In this document: positions 10,316 to 19,487 of the stretch, piece after piece
Layout of the letters: each line of letters begins with the position of its first letter
Numbering within the stretch: position 1 is the stretch's first letter
Assembly: GCF_018919485.1 (NCBI RefSeq)
Contig: NZ_JAHLMU010000001.1
Location: forward strand, 1,558,893-1,622,892
DNA from: Psychrobacter sp. TAE2020
Lineage (GTDB): Bacteria > Pseudomonadota > Gammaproteobacteria > Pseudomonadales > Moraxellaceae
Length of the DNA stretch: 64,000 nt
Direction of reading: 5' to 3'
Notes under the pieces: generated by a model
What the model was told of the DNA's origin: nothing
The model's input: only the letters and a program-made list of their open reading frames with translations
The model's database searches: none
Position numbers and translations under genes: made by a program

Positions 10316-10759
10316 ATGACTGTTAACGCTAATTTTCAGCACTCTGTTAAGCATAAACTCATTACTGCTATTATTAGCACTAGTTGCATTGTTACTGTTA
10401 TGCAGCCTGCTAGCGCAGCTATAGAAATTGATGAGACAGATTTTGGTCCCTCATACGGCACTATGGCTGTGGATACTATTGTTGGCAAGCCACTGCAACT
10501 TGCAACCGCTATCGCCGGTACTGCTACTTACCTAGTCAGCCTACCCTTTTCGCTAATCAGCGGTAATGCTGAGCAAGCTCAGCAAAAGCTATTTGTAGAG
10601 CCTTGGGATGCTATGGCACGCTGTTTAGGCTGTACAGTTGCTGAAGACAACTATTATAAATCTTCGGCGATTAGCAACAATGTGGTTCGCATAGTCGTTA
10701 ACCAACCATCAGAGATCATTATCAATACTAACGACTACGTCATGGTCAATCCACAGTAA
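10316..10759 (+). CDS. Putative exported protein of unknown function
   Basis: Family not recognised with certainty; similar short proteins occur in Moraxellaceae. The 147-residue chain begins with a basic segment and a hydrophobic stretch (LITAIISTSCIVTVMQPASA) consistent with a Sec signal peptide cleaved after PASA. The mature part has a second hydrophobic stretch (PLQLATAIAGTATYLVSLPFSLIS), which could be a membrane helix. A CLGC pair near residues 104-107 may form a disulfide. TTTAGGAAACC precedes the ATG at a good distance. It is followed by a strong terminator shared with the convergent mscL, so it is probably monocistronic. Confidence 0.7.
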   Translation: MTVNANFQHSVKHKLITAIISTSCIVTVMQPASAAIEIDETDFGPSYGTMAVDTIVGKPLQLATAIAGTATYLVSLPFSLISGNAEQAQQKLFVEPWDAMARCLGCTVAEDNYYKSSAISNNVVRIVVNQPSEIIINTNDYVMVNPQ

Positions 10760-10810
10760 TAACTCATTTTTTAGCTTCCTCTTAAGACGTTTTACCTAAT
10801 AGATACCAAC

Positions 10811-10847
10811 AAAAAAGGGCTAAATTCATAAGTTAGCCCTTTTTTGT
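10811..10847. terminator. Bidirectional terminator between the exported protein and mscL
   Basis: A 13-bp stem (AAAAAAGGGCTAA with TTAGCCCTTTTTT) around a short loop. It gives a T run on both strands and serves the convergent genes ending at 10759 and 10891. Confidence 0.88.
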
Positions 10848-10890
10848 TTTAACAAGAAACTTTGCTAAATTTATACTATTAAGTCTAATC

Positions 10891-11334
10891 TCATTTAGTT
10901 AAATTGTTGTTACCAAGCTTTGCGCTGATTTCACGCAACAAGAGGATATCTTCTGCTGTTGCTTCTACTGTAGGAGCAACTTCTTCTTGACGACGCAATC
11001 TATTAACAAACTTTACCATCATAAAGATAATGAAAGCTAAGATAAGGAAGTTGATTAGCACCGTAATGAAGCTACCATAAGCTAATACTGGAATACCTGC
11101 CGCTTTCAAACTAACGTAGTTTCTAGCTACCCCTTCAGGAATATCACCTAACACAAAGAACATGTTGGTAAAGTTAAGTTCACCACCGACAATCATCGCT
11201 ACGATAGGCATGATAATATCTTCTACCAGAGAGGTAGTAATAGTAGCAAAAGCACCACCAATGATAACCCCAACGGCTAAGTCCATCACATTACCTTTCA
11301 GGGCAAACTCTTTAAATTCCGATACCATACTCAT
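10891..11334 (-). CDS. mscL: Large-conductance mechanosensitive channel MscL
   Basis: Homopentameric inner-membrane channel that opens under membrane tension and protects against osmotic downshock. The start [20 protein letters not shown] shows the amphipathic N-terminal helix and the start of TM1 with the gate glycines and alanines ([12 protein letters not shown]). TM2 is near residues 70-95 ([21 protein letters not shown]). A charged cytoplasmic C-terminal helix ends the 147-residue chain, a usual length for the family. I chose the ATG at 11334 because GGGAGGA lies six bases before it. The longer frame from 11349 would begin with TTG inside that ribosome binding site. It is transcribed alone towards the terminator at 10811. 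Confidence 0.95.
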   Translation of the reverse strand: MSMVSEFKEFALKGNVMDLAVGVIIGGAFATITTSLVEDIIMPIVAMIVGGELNFTNMFFVLGDIPEGVARNYVSLKAAGIPVLAYGSFITVLINFLILAFIIFMMVKFVNRLRRQEEVAPTVEATAEDILLLREISAKLGNNNLTK

Positions 11335-11507
11335 AAACATTCCTCCCAATTACAAAACTGCGAGTATATTGCTATTTAAGTTACACTACAGTATAAAACC
11401 GATAGCAGGTATTTTTTGACTGATATAAGGATGGGAACTTATGTTGATTATTAGAAACCAGTATTTTTACTCTGTGCATAGAAGATATTGACCTTATTTA
11501 TGCCCAC

Positions 11508-11542
11508 AAAAAAAGGCTAACTCAAAGTTAGCCTTTTTATTT
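11508..11542 (-). terminator. typA terminator
   Basis: Stem of about 12 bp (AAAAAGGCTAACT with AGTTAGCCTTTTT) and T runs on both sides, located just downstream of the minus-strand typA stop. Confidence 0.85.
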
Positions 11543-11609
11543 TACCTAGTTTTTACTAGCAATCATTATTACTGATGATACTGACAAAAATTATTGATAA
11601 GAGTAAGTT

Positions 11610-13457
11610 TTAAGCACCTTTCTTACGGCCATAACGCTTACGCTCACTCTCAGTGAGATAACGCTTACGTAGGCGAATCGCTTTTGGTGTTACTTCAACT
11701 AACTCATCATCTTGGATAAACTCAAGTGCTTGCTCAAGCGTAAACTTGATTGCTGGGGTTAGCGTCAACGCCTCATCAGTACCACTAGCACGAACGTTAG
11801 TAAGCTGCTTAGCTGTTGTCGGATTGACGGCCATATCATCATTACGTGAGTTCAGACCAACGATCATACCTTCGTAAACTTCAAGCTGTGGCTCGGCAAA
11901 CATTTTACCGCGTTTTTGTAGGTTGAATAGAGCAAAGCCTAAACAAACCCCTTTGGCCATAGAAACTAGTACACCGTTAGAGCGTGCGCCGACCTCACCA
12001 ATTTTTTGTGGGCCATAATGTGAGAAACTGGAGGTTAAGATCCCGGTTCCAGAAGTAAGGGTTAAGAACTCAGAACGGAAGCCAATAAGACCACGAGCTG
12101 GCATAGTGGCTGCAATACGCATACGACCTTTGTCGTCAAGCTGCATATCAGTCATCTCGCCTTTACGTAGACCAACCTGTTCCATGATGCTGCCTTGATG
12201 CTGATCTTCAATATCGAAGACAACATTTTCATACGGCTCTTGTAGTTTACCATCTACTTCTTTAACGATAACTTCTGGACGCGATACAGCAAGCTCAAAA
12301 CCTTCACGACGCATGTTTTCGATTAATACTGACAGATGCAACTCACCACGACCTGACACTTTGAATTTATCAGGAGAATCGGTGTCTTCTACACGCAAAG
12401 CTACGTTATGAATCAATTCGCGCTGCAGACGTTCACGAATGTTGCGTGAAGTCACAAACTTGCCTTCACGACCAGCAAACGGTGAGTTATTCACTTGGAA
12501 AGTCATAGATACGGTTGGTTCATCAACAGTCAATGGTGGCAATGCTTCAACATGATTAGGATCACAGATAGTATCAGAGATGTTTAGAGCATCAATACCA
12601 GTAATACAAATGATGTCACCGGCTTGTGCATCATCTACTTCAATACGATCAAGACCATGATAGCCCATGATTTTTAAGATACGACCGTTACGGGTTTCGC
12701 CTTCTTTATCGATTACAGTGACTTGCGTGTTGGTAGAAATACGACCACGCTGAATACGGCCAATACCGATAACACCTACAAAGCTATTATAATCAAGACT
12801 TGAAATTTGCATGCGGAATGGAGCATCTGCATCAACTTGTGGTGGTTGAACCACATCAACAATAGTTTTGAACAACGGCGTCATATCATCAGCAAGATTA
12901 TCTGCTTCTAAACCGGCAATACCGTTTAGCGCTGAAGCATAAACCACTGGAAAATCTAACTGCTCATCAGAAGCACCAAGATTATCAAACAAATCGAAAA
13001 TTTGATCCATTACCCAATCAGGACGTGCACCAGGACGATCAATTTTATTAATAACGACGATAGGCTTCAAGCCTTGCTCAAATGCTTTTTGAGTTACGAA
13101 ACGTGTTTGCGGCATCGGGCCATCAACAGCATCAACTACTAAAAGTACGCAATCAACCATCGACATAACGCGCTCAACTTCACCACCGAAGTCGGCGTGA
13201 CCTGGAGTATCGACGATGTTGATACGATACTCAGTGTCATCAGACTTATCTGTCCATCTGATAGCTGTATTCTTAGCCAAAATGGTAATACCACGTTCTT
13301 GCTCAATATCACCAGAATCCATTGCACGTTCTGCAATGTTTGCACGGTCACCAAAAGTACCTGACTGATGTAATAGTTTATCGACCAAAGTAGTTTTACC
13401 GTGATCAACGTGGGCAATGATTGCAATATTACGCAAGTGTTTGATATCGTTCGCCAT
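11610..13457 (-). CDS. typA: Ribosome-associated GTPase TypA/BipA
   Basis: Translational GTPase of the EF-G family that binds the 70S ribosome and aids 50S assembly and growth under cold or other stress. G1 is AHVDHGKTT near residue 18, the switch II region is [16 protein letters not shown], and [13 protein letters not shown] contains the NKxD motif near 128. Domain II, two alpha/beta domains and the TypA-specific C-terminal domain follow. The 615 residues match the usual length of about 605-615. It has its own 380-bp upstream region and downstream terminator, so it is probably monocistronic. Confidence 0.97.
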   Translation of the reverse strand: MANDIKHLRNIAIIAHVDHGKTTLVDKLLHQSGTFGDRANIAERAMDSGDIEQERGITILAKNTAIRWTDKSDDTEYRINIVDTPGHADFGGEVERVMSMVDCVLLVVDAVDGPMPQTRFVTQKAFEQGLKPIVVINKIDRPGARPDWVMDQIFDLFDNLGASDEQLDFPVVYASALNGIAGLEADNLADDMTPLFKTIVDVVQPPQVDADAPFRMQISSLDYNSFVGVIGIGRIQRGRISTNTQVTVIDKEGETRNGRILKIMGYHGLDRIEVDDAQAGDIICITGIDALNISDTICDPNHVEALPPLTVDEPTVSMTFQVNNSPFAGREGKFVTSRNIRERLQRELIHNVALRVEDTDSPDKFKVSGRGELHLSVLIENMRREGFELAVSRPEVIVKEVDGKLQEPYENVVFDIEDQHQGSIMEQVGLRKGEMTDMQLDDKGRMRIAATMPARGLIGFRSEFLTLTSGTGILTSSFSHYGPQKIGEVGARSNGVLVSMAKGVCLGFALFNLQKRGKMFAEPQLEVYEGMIVGLNSRNDDMAVNPTTAKQLTNVRASGTDEALTLTPAIKFTLEQALEFIQDDELVEVTPKAIRLRKRYLTESERKRYGRKKGA

Positions 13458-13761
13458 ATAAAATGCTCGTTTTGTCTTAATAAAATGTAGTAGCAGTAAA
13501 CACTGTTGAATAAAATATTAGGATAAATTAATTAGATACTTTATGGTACGCTTATATACCTACGCAATGAGGGTAAAAGCATATGTTGAGCAGTACTAAC
13601 AAATATCTATATCAATGAATCTATTTTATCACCAGCTATGCTAGTAGACACCTTGTCAATTTACAAAGTGTTTGGGCGGCTAGTATAACATTATTGCATT
13701 ATAAATTTATGCAATTACTTGTTTATCTGTGTGTTTTATTATAGATATAAAATTAGCCATA
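13458..13761. other. typA upstream region, no gene seen
   Basis: AT-rich stretch between the typA start and the ompA terminator. No reading frame or RNA gene was recognised. It should contain the minus-strand typA promoter, but I could not pick a convincing -35/-10 pair. Confidence 0.5.
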
Positions 13762-13795
13762 AAAAAAGCCACCTATAAGGTGGCTTTTTTTATCT
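13762..13795 (-). terminator. ompA terminator
   Basis: GCCACCTTATAGGTGGC-type hairpin, with A7 before and T7 after on the plus strand, 46 bp downstream of the minus-strand ompA stop. Strong on either strand. Confidence 0.9.
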
Positions 13796-13840
13796 TATTT
13801 AACTTAACTATAAACTGGTTATTACTCAATAAGCTTAAGC

Positions 13841-15007
13841 TTAGTTGATTACCATATCTTTAGTTTGTTCTACAGTCATAGTTTTGTCACCAGTGATGAT
13901 GGCATAAACACGACGGTTCATAGCACGACCTTCTTCAGTATCGTTTGAAGCGATCGGTTGATCATAACCGTAACCAACTGTTGATACACGGTTTGGTGCG
14001 ATACCGAACTCGTTAGTCAACATTGATTTAACGGCTACAGCACGGGCTTCAGACAAACGTTGGTTATAACGTGCTGATGGACCAGTTTTAGAAGCATGAC
14101 CTTCGACGCGTGCGCCAGAGTTTGGATACTCACGCATCTTCTCAGCTACTTTAGCGATTTCTGATTTGTATTGGTTTTTGATAGCTGATTTATCGTTATC
14201 AAAGAATACACGAAGTTCCATTTTTAATGTATCTTCGATATCTACTACTTGTGGGCAACCACGTGCATCAACAACTACATTCATTGGCGTGCCTGGGCAC
14301 TGATCAACGCTATCATATACGCCATCGCCATCAGAATCGATGTCGTCAACTGGAGTAACGATTACTACTGGTGGAGCTACATAAGTAGGCTCTAACTGTG
14401 GTGGAACCGCTACTGTAGGAGCTAAATGGCCACCAAGTACCACTTCTAGACCAGCTAAGGCCATGCCTTCCCACCAGTTTTCATCAAAGTTATGGATAGC
14501 ACGTGCTTCACCACGTAGGCTTAGAGCGTCGTTGATGCGATACATAGCACCTAAACCTAAGTTACCAATAGTATCTATTGAATCTGCTACTTCATTACCG
14601 CTGTTATCTTTAAACTCAAGTTTCGAACGACCAGCACCAACTAGAACATATGGTTTAAATGCGCTATCAGTGTAACCAGTGAACTGCTCAGTACCAATCA
14701 AGAAGTTACCACTGATCATTTCTTGTTCAGCATCAAAGTTATCGTTGCCATCTCTACCAACACCATCAGTATTTGATACGCCGTATTCTACTTGGAACTG
14801 AGTAGAAGGAGTCAATTCAATACCTAGAGCCGCACCAGTATAAAGACCGTTTTCTTTATAGTAACCAAGCTGATCACTTTGCTCATCATCAGCGCCTTCG
14901 CTGTAATGATAACCTAGTAATAATGGACTGATAGTAACACCAGCGTTAGCCGCTAGTGGAGCAGCTGTTACAGCAAACAGAGCTAGAGCAATTTTATTCA
15001 ATTTCAT
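13841..15007 (-). CDS. ompA: OmpA-family outer membrane porin
   Basis: Outer membrane beta-barrel protein that anchors to peptidoglycan. Signal peptide MKLNKIALALFAVTAAPLAANA is cleaved before GVTIS. An eight-stranded barrel spans about 23-190. A proline-rich hinge (near 195-222) leads to a thrombospondin type-3-like calcium motif, DIDSDGDGVYDSVDQCPGTP. The C-terminal OmpA domain (about 262-370) contains the peptidoglycan-binding pattern in ARVEGHASKTGPSARYNQRL and NRRVYAII. Two cysteines (in DQCPGTP and RGCPQ) could form a disulfide. The 388 residues resemble OprF and Acinetobacter OmpA in layout. GGAGGAAGTCC precedes the ATG. A 660-bp AT-rich upstream region separates it from the divergent pseudopilin gene. 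Confidence 0.93.
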   Translation of the reverse strand: MKLNKIALALFAVTAAPLAANAGVTISPLLLGYHYSEGADDEQSDQLGYYKENGLYTGAALGIELTPSTQFQVEYGVSNTDGVGRDGNDNFDAEQEMISGNFLIGTEQFTGYTDSAFKPYVLVGAGRSKLEFKDNSGNEVADSIDTIGNLGLGAMYRINDALSLRGEARAIHNFDENWWEGMALAGLEVVLGGHLAPTVAVPPQLEPTYVAPPVVIVTPVDDIDSDGDGVYDSVDQCPGTPMNVVVDARGCPQVVDIEDTLKMELRVFFDNDKSAIKNQYKSEIAKVAEKMREYPNSGARVEGHASKTGPSARYNQRLSEARAVAVKSMLTNEFGIAPNRVSTVGYGYDQPIASNDTEEGRAMNRRVYAIITGDKTMTVEQTKDMVIN

Positions 15008-15670
15008 GGACTTCCTCCAAAGGATAATTTAAGTAAGGCATTAAACAAGATCGCTTCCTAGATGATCTAAGAATAGACATCTTTCCAAACACATTACTAT
15101 ACGATATATAACGAAACTAATTACGGAGTAGCTTAGCGACAATCAATTCAATTTACAACTTTTTTCGCTACTGAGCTACACATTATTACACTATAGTGTT
15201 GTAAGCAGAACACAATAATCGTTTCAAGTTACTGAAAACAAACACCTAAACTACCGTCATTATGCCAATTCTTGAAAAATGACATATGTAGTTACAATAT
15301 CGACTATTTCTAAGTGCATTCTAATCCAATAAACAAATTTTCTCTATTACAAAAACCAGCCATTCACTAATTGAAACAATTTTTGACATTAGCGTTATAT
15401 TATGTGTATATTTAGCTAGCTAACAATATCCTTTTAATAGAATATACTTTATCTTATAAGATATTTGTATCTTAGTTTTTATTATTATTTATTGGTTATC
15501 GTTTATCAATATTGATGAATTTGTACCTCAGAAGAACATTATAATTATTGTGATTGCTAGTACAGATCTAATCAAATTAAGACCAATGTCTAATAACATG
15601 ACTTCATGGAATGGTATATACCACAAGTGACAATGAGTTAAACCAAGTCTTTTATAGGTGATCCCTACTA
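15008..15670. other. Long divergent regulatory region between ompA and the pseudopilin gene
   Basis: A 663-bp, very AT-rich gap with no supported gene. It contains a 12-bp palindrome (ACACTATAGTGT, 15188-15199) on the ompA side. A plausible plus-strand sigma-70 promoter lies at 15383-15412. The ompA 5' untranslated region probably occupies the first part, as long leaders are common for porin genes. I could not identify a small-RNA gene. Confidence 0.5.
15383..15412 (+). promoter_or_regulatory. Candidate sigma-70 promoter towards the pseudopilin gene
   Basis: TTGACA at 15383-15388 and TATATT at 15407-15412 with an 18-bp spacer. It lies 260 bp upstream of the pseudopilin ATG, implying a long leader or another short transcript. 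Confidence 0.4.
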
Positions 15671-16339
15671 ATGGTTATGTCACGTAAGGTTTATATTTAT
15701 CCTCTATACCTATTTACTTCAGGTTGCCATACACCGTTGGCAACTAATCACTCCAGTTACGTTAAACAGCAGCTTGCTTATAATGAAAATTATAGTGAAA
15801 AGGATAGTCGATATAAAGGCTTTACCTTAGTAGAATTAATAGTAACCTTAGCCATCATCGCTATAATTGTAACTATAGCGACGCCTTTTATGTTAAGACA
15901 ATTGGCAACGATGGAGGCCAAACGTATTAGGTATGCCTTATCTAACACTTTAAAAGTGGCTAAGGCTGAGAGCCTCATTAGAAGAAAGAACCTGATACTG
16001 TGTCTTTCTGACGACAATAGCCGCTGTAACCGAAACAGTAATGAGGTTCTGTTATTGTTTATAGATAATAACCGCAATAATCATTTCGATCCAGGTACTG
16101 ACCAACTATTAGAACAACACCACTTGAGCCCTAAGTACGCCACTATACATTTGCGAGTAGGCTCTAGACGCCATTACACTAAGTTTTGGGGTGATAGCGG
16201 CAAACCACGTGGACACTTTGGCCATATCAAATACTGTCCTACCTCAGTACACAATAACGTCAAATATCAAATATCATTTAACCAAGCCGGTATCATCAAA
16301 TACAAACCCAATAGTAGCCACCGTACTAACTGCGATTAG
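15671..16339 (+). CDS. FimT/GspH-type minor pseudopilin
   Basis: Type IV pilin-like protein, probably a minor pilin of a type IV pilus or a type II secretion pseudopilin. The prepilin peptidase site is KGFTLVELIVTLAIIAIIV, with G at residue 49 and E at +5 of the mature chain. The long hydrophobic helix and a GspH-like globular domain follow. A Cys pair in the C-terminal region (CPTS and the final NCD) may form a disulfide. The leader before the cleavage site is 49 residues, much longer than the usual 6-25, and no in-frame ATG or GTG lies closer to the site. AGGTGA before the ATG supports the long version. No other pilus gene is adjacent. Confidence 0.8.
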   Translation: MVMSRKVYIYPLYLFTSGCHTPLATNHSSYVKQQLAYNENYSEKDSRYKGFTLVELIVTLAIIAIIVTIATPFMLRQLATMEAKRIRYALSNTLKVAKAESLIRRKNLILCLSDDNSRCNRNSNEVLLLFIDNNRNNHFDPGTDQLLEQHHLSPKYATIHLRVGSRRHYTKFWGDSGKPRGHFGHIKYCPTSVHNNVKYQISFNQAGIIKYKPNSSHRTNCD

Positions 16340-16409
16340 GAAGGACTCTGTAGTCATCTTGCAAGCATAAGCCTTTATAGACTTACACTTTGTCAAAATC
16401 CTAAATCAT

Positions 16410-17171
16410 TTATTGCATAGCTGCTTTCATGTCTGCTATCGCTTGTGCCAAGCCTACAAAAACCGCATCTGCAATTAATGCATGGCCAATATTAAGCTCA
16501 TAAATGCCTGCAATTTGGGCGATAGCTTTGACATTATCTCGAGTCAGGCCATGACCGGCATTGATCAGTAACTGACTATCGGCTTGCTGAGCATAGCTTA
16601 CCGCATGTTTGATACGACTAAGCTCAGCGTTTTGCCCATTACTATCATCAGCCAGCCCCTTTTCTGCATAAGCACCGGTATGTAGTTCGATAGCATCGGC
16701 CTTACAAGCTACAGCAGCATTAATTTGGGTCTCAGTAGGATCAATAAACAGAGATACTTTAATACCTGCCGCCTGTAACTTATTGATGTAATCAGCTAAC
16801 CACTTTACTTGCCCAGCCACGTCTAAGCCACCTTCAGTAGTTAACTCAGCACGTTTTTCAGGAACTAGACATACCCAAAAAGGCTGCACTTCACAGGCAA
16901 TAGCTAGCATCTCATCGGTAGCTGCCATTTCTAAATTCAGACGGGTAGTTACTTGCTTAGCAATCTCATAAACATCGGCATCTTGGATGTGACGACGGTC
17001 TTCACGCAAATGAATAGTAATGCCATCGGCACCGGCTTGCTCAGAGACTAGCATAGCGGCTAAAGGACTAGGATAGTCAACACCACGCGCTTGACGTAGG
17101 GTTGCTACGTGGTCAATATTGACTCCTAATAAAGGTGTTTTTTCTGCAAGGTTTTCTAGAGAGTTATTCAT
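16410..17171 (-). CDS. pdxJ: Pyridoxine 5'-phosphate synthase
   Basis: Last enzyme of DXP-dependent vitamin B6 synthesis, condensing 3-amino-2-oxopropyl phosphate with 1-deoxyxylulose 5-phosphate. The TIM-barrel signature [16 protein letters not shown] lies at residues 15-30, with [16 protein letters not shown] and the C-terminal [13 protein letters not shown]. The 253 residues fit the family (about 243). AAGGAT precedes the ATG at 17171. It is the last gene of the rnc-era-recO-pdxJ run, 84 bp after recO, a conserved gammaproteobacterial arrangement. Confidence 0.96.
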   Translation of the reverse strand: MNNSLENLAEKTPLLGVNIDHVATLRQARGVDYPSPLAAMLVSEQAGADGITIHLREDRRHIQDADVYEIAKQVTTRLNLEMAATDEMLAIACEVQPFWVCLVPEKRAELTTEGGLDVAGQVKWLADYINKLQAAGIKVSLFIDPTETQINAAVACKADAIELHTGAYAEKGLADDSNGQNAELSRIKHAVSYAQQADSQLLINAGHGLTRDNVKAIAQIAGIYELNIGHALIADAVFVGLAQAIADMKAAMQ

Positions 17172-17255
17172 ATCAAATCCTTTTTAATAGGTTTTACGAC
17201 CGTTATACTTATTGGGAGAATAGGATTAAATGCTAAGCTTATTATAATCGAGCTA

Positions 17256-18068
17256 TTATTGATAGCGCTGCTGCTGTTGCCATAACAAACGGCTTTGTAA
17301 CGGCTGATAATCAAGCAGATGATCGATAAGGTGTCGATGCAGCCGCGACCATGAATGGATAGTAGACGTAGCGATGCCAACTTGCTGCATTGCTAGTATA
17401 TCACTACCTTTAAACACAGCTTGCGAACTAGTGTTTTCAATGTTGTCAGTGGTTGATATAATCGGCACTAAGCCGACATCAGGTAAAAAGCGATAAATCG
17501 TTTCAGACTCAATGCTGGTCAGCATATTATCGTGAGTTAGATTCAAAGCAAAGCCTAACTCTTGAAATAAATATTGTTCAAATTGGCGTAAGCATAGACG
17601 TAGCTCATCTGCGCTCAACGGTTGTTTAAGCGCTAATAAACTATCTTGATAATGGTGCCATAGTACCGCCATTGGATCTTCAATAGGCAATAGCTTTAGC
17701 AGGATTTCGTTTAGATATAGTGCGGCATACTGCTGCTGACCACTAATTTTTTGGTAGCTTTTGGGCTGGTATGACAGCGGCTCGACGGCAGTACTACCCT
17801 CGTCTGGCTGAACCTTGTCTGTTTGACTGCTACTCGTTGTAAGACTATTAATTTGATTGATGCTAATAAGGCTGAGGTCTATCTGGCTAAAGGTTTTTAG
17901 ATCACGTTTACCAGTTGCGAATAACTGTAATAGCTCAAACAGTGGAGCGCCCTTTTTGCCCACTCCATGTATTACCCCGAACTGTTCAGAGAATAAATAG
18001 TACAAGGCACGCTTTTCTTGATAGGGACGTTGATGCAATAAATACCCAGTCAACGCTTGATTACGCAT
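17256..18068 (-). CDS. recO: DNA repair protein RecO
   Basis: Mediator of RecA loading on SSB-coated single-stranded DNA in the RecFOR pathway. The N-terminal OB-fold begins MRNQALTGYLLHQRPYQEKRALYYLFSEQFG, with GVGKKGAPLFELLQLF as the basic DNA-binding stretch. A helical domain follows, with FEQYLFQELGFALNL. No zinc-binding cysteines are seen, as in E. coli RecO. The 270 residues are some 25 more than E. coli, mainly from a Ser/Thr-rich insertion near 88-110. It lies between era and pdxJ with 76 bp upstream, a gap holding a strong hairpin. Confidence 0.93.
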   Translation of the reverse strand: MRNQALTGYLLHQRPYQEKRALYYLFSEQFGVIHGVGKKGAPLFELLQLFATGKRDLKTFSQIDLSLISINQINSLTTSSSQTDKVQPDEGSTAVEPLSYQPKSYQKISGQQQYAALYLNEILLKLLPIEDPMAVLWHHYQDSLLALKQPLSADELRLCLRQFEQYLFQELGFALNLTHDNMLTSIESETIYRFLPDVGLVPIISTTDNIENTSSQAVFKGSDILAMQQVGIATSTIHSWSRLHRHLIDHLLDYQPLQSRLLWQQQQRYQ

Positions 18069-18084
18069 AGCCTACTCCCTCAGC

Positions 18085-18116
18085 TATGGTAATAATAGTT
18101 ATTAATTATTACCATA
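18085..18116. other. Perfect 12-bp-stem hairpin in the recO-era gap
   Basis: TATGGTAATAAT (18085-18096) pairs exactly with ATTATTACCATA (18105-18116) around an 8-base loop. It lies 17 bases upstream of the recO start, inside the operon transcript. It has no T run, so it is not an obvious terminator. It may be a processing site or may affect recO translation. Confidence 0.55.
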
Positions 18117-18144
18117 CTAATTATCAGCAACCTTACCGCTATAG

Positions 18145-19299
18145 TTAATACCCTAAGCTAGTTAGAGCACGTTCATCATCAGACCAGCCACGTTTAACTT
18201 TTACCCACAAGGTTAGCATTATTTTTTTGTCAAACAGCTGTTCCATATCTTTACGTGAGTCCATGCCTACTTGCTTAATACGCTGGCCTTTATCACCGAT
18301 TATAATGGCTTTTTGTCCACCGCGTTCAACATAGATGGTGGCATCGATAAAAGTACAAGCTTTACGTGGACGACCAGTTTTTGGATCAGTATGCGCAGGT
18401 TCATCTTTGAATTCATCAATCTGTACTGTCAAATCGTAAGGTACTTCATCGCCAGCGCTACGCATAATTTTTTCGCGAATTATTTCACTAGCCAAAAAGC
18501 GTTCTGAGCGATCCGTTATTTGTTCTGTATCATAAATAGGCTCAGCCACCGGCAGATGCGAAGCGATAACTTCTTGCAAACGATTAAGGTTCTGATTCTT
18601 CAGCGCTGAAACAGGTACGATATCAGCAAAGTCAAAACTGTCACTAAAAGTTTCAATTAATGGCAGCAATGTGCCTTTATCTTTTAGAGTATCAGCTTTG
18701 TTAATGACTAATACTACGGTTAAGTTAGTGTCGCCAAGCTTTTGTAGAACTAACAAATCATCGTCACGCCATTGGTCTGAATCTACTACAAATAGTACTA
18801 GATCCACATCAACTAAAGCGGATACTGCGGCTTTATTCATACGCTCATTGATAGCACGTACTTCATTACGATGAATACCTGGGGTATCCACAAATACGGC
18901 TTGCATTTCGTCATTGGACAAAATGCCGTGTATACGATGGCGAGTGGTTTGCGGCTTACGCGAGGTAATGGATAGCTTTTGACCTAGCATATGATTCATC
19001 AAAGTCGATTTACCAACGTTTGGACGTCCCACAATCGCTACATAGCCAGTCTTAAAATCACTGGTACTAACACCGTTGTGATTTTCTTTTTTATTGCTAG
19101 GGGCAAAAAACGCTTCAATAGCATTATCATTGTTATCATCGTCTTCGCTATTCACTGCCTCTTCAGTACTATTAGTAGTATCGTTAAGAGCGATGCTTTT
19201 TTTCATTTTGCTAATAGAATCATGGTTAACAGTAGAATTGTCAATGCTCTCGTCAGCGTCATTTTTAGCGTTTAATGGCAAGTCGGTACGATTGCTCAT
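18145..19299 (-). CDS. era: GTPase Era
   Basis: Essential GTPase that binds 16S rRNA near its 3' end and aids 30S maturation. G1 is GRPNVGKST at 91-99, G2 is the TTRHRIHGI region, G3 is DTPGIHR, and G4 is NKAD. The C-terminal KH domain contains VERGGQKAIIIGDKGQRIKQVG. The protein is 384 residues, against about 300 in E. coli. The extra 80 are an N-terminal low-complexity segment rich in Asp, Asn, Glu and Ser, ending near DFKTGYVAIV. It lies between rnc and recO in the usual operon order. Confidence 0.95.
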   Translation of the reverse strand: MSNRTDLPLNAKNDADESIDNSTVNHDSISKMKKSIALNDTTNSTEEAVNSEDDDNNDNAIEAFFAPSNKKENHNGVSTSDFKTGYVAIVGRPNVGKSTLMNHMLGQKLSITSRKPQTTRHRIHGILSNDEMQAVFVDTPGIHRNEVRAINERMNKAAVSALVDVDLVLFVVDSDQWRDDDLLVLQKLGDTNLTVVLVINKADTLKDKGTLLPLIETFSDSFDFADIVPVSALKNQNLNRLQEVIASHLPVAEPIYDTEQITDRSERFLASEIIREKIMRSAGDEVPYDLTVQIDEFKDEPAHTDPKTGRPRKACTFIDATIYVERGGQKAIIIGDKGQRIKQVGMDSRKDMEQLFDKKIMLTLWVKVKRGWSDDERALTSLGY

Positions 19300-19332
19300 A
19301 GATAGTTCCTATAGGGTGTTATAGTCAGTTAT

Positions 19333-19416
19333 TCTACTGGTTGATGGTTTGATTACACCCTCAACCAGTAGACTACTATTTATTTAAGAAAGGAGTTTTA
19401 AGAGGTTGTCTTAAAA
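19333..19416. other. Two hairpins in the rnc-era gap
   Basis: A 12-bp perfect stem (TCTACTGGTTGA at 19333-19344 with TCAACCAGTAGA at 19361-19372, loop 16) is followed by an 8-bp stem (TTTTAAGA at 19396-19403 with TCTTAAAA at 19409-19416). Both lie in the 188-bp gap between rnc and era, inside the operon. RNase III is known to cut structures in rnc operon mRNA in E. coli, where the target is the leader, so these could be processing sites here. That is inference. Confidence 0.5.
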
Positions 19417-19487
19417 TATTGTTTTAGCCTTTAGTGGCTAGTGTTTAACTATCACAGACTATTTAATCAAATAATGGTGGCCATAAG

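Noticed and set aside
11335..11349. Upstream TTG start for mscL
   Set aside because: The TTG lies in the ribosome binding site of the ATG at 11334.
15671..15730. Lipobox-like LFTSGC in the pseudopilin leader
   Set aside because: The prepilin cleavage site downstream explains the export signal. The segment lacks a proper hydrophobic signal core before the Cys.
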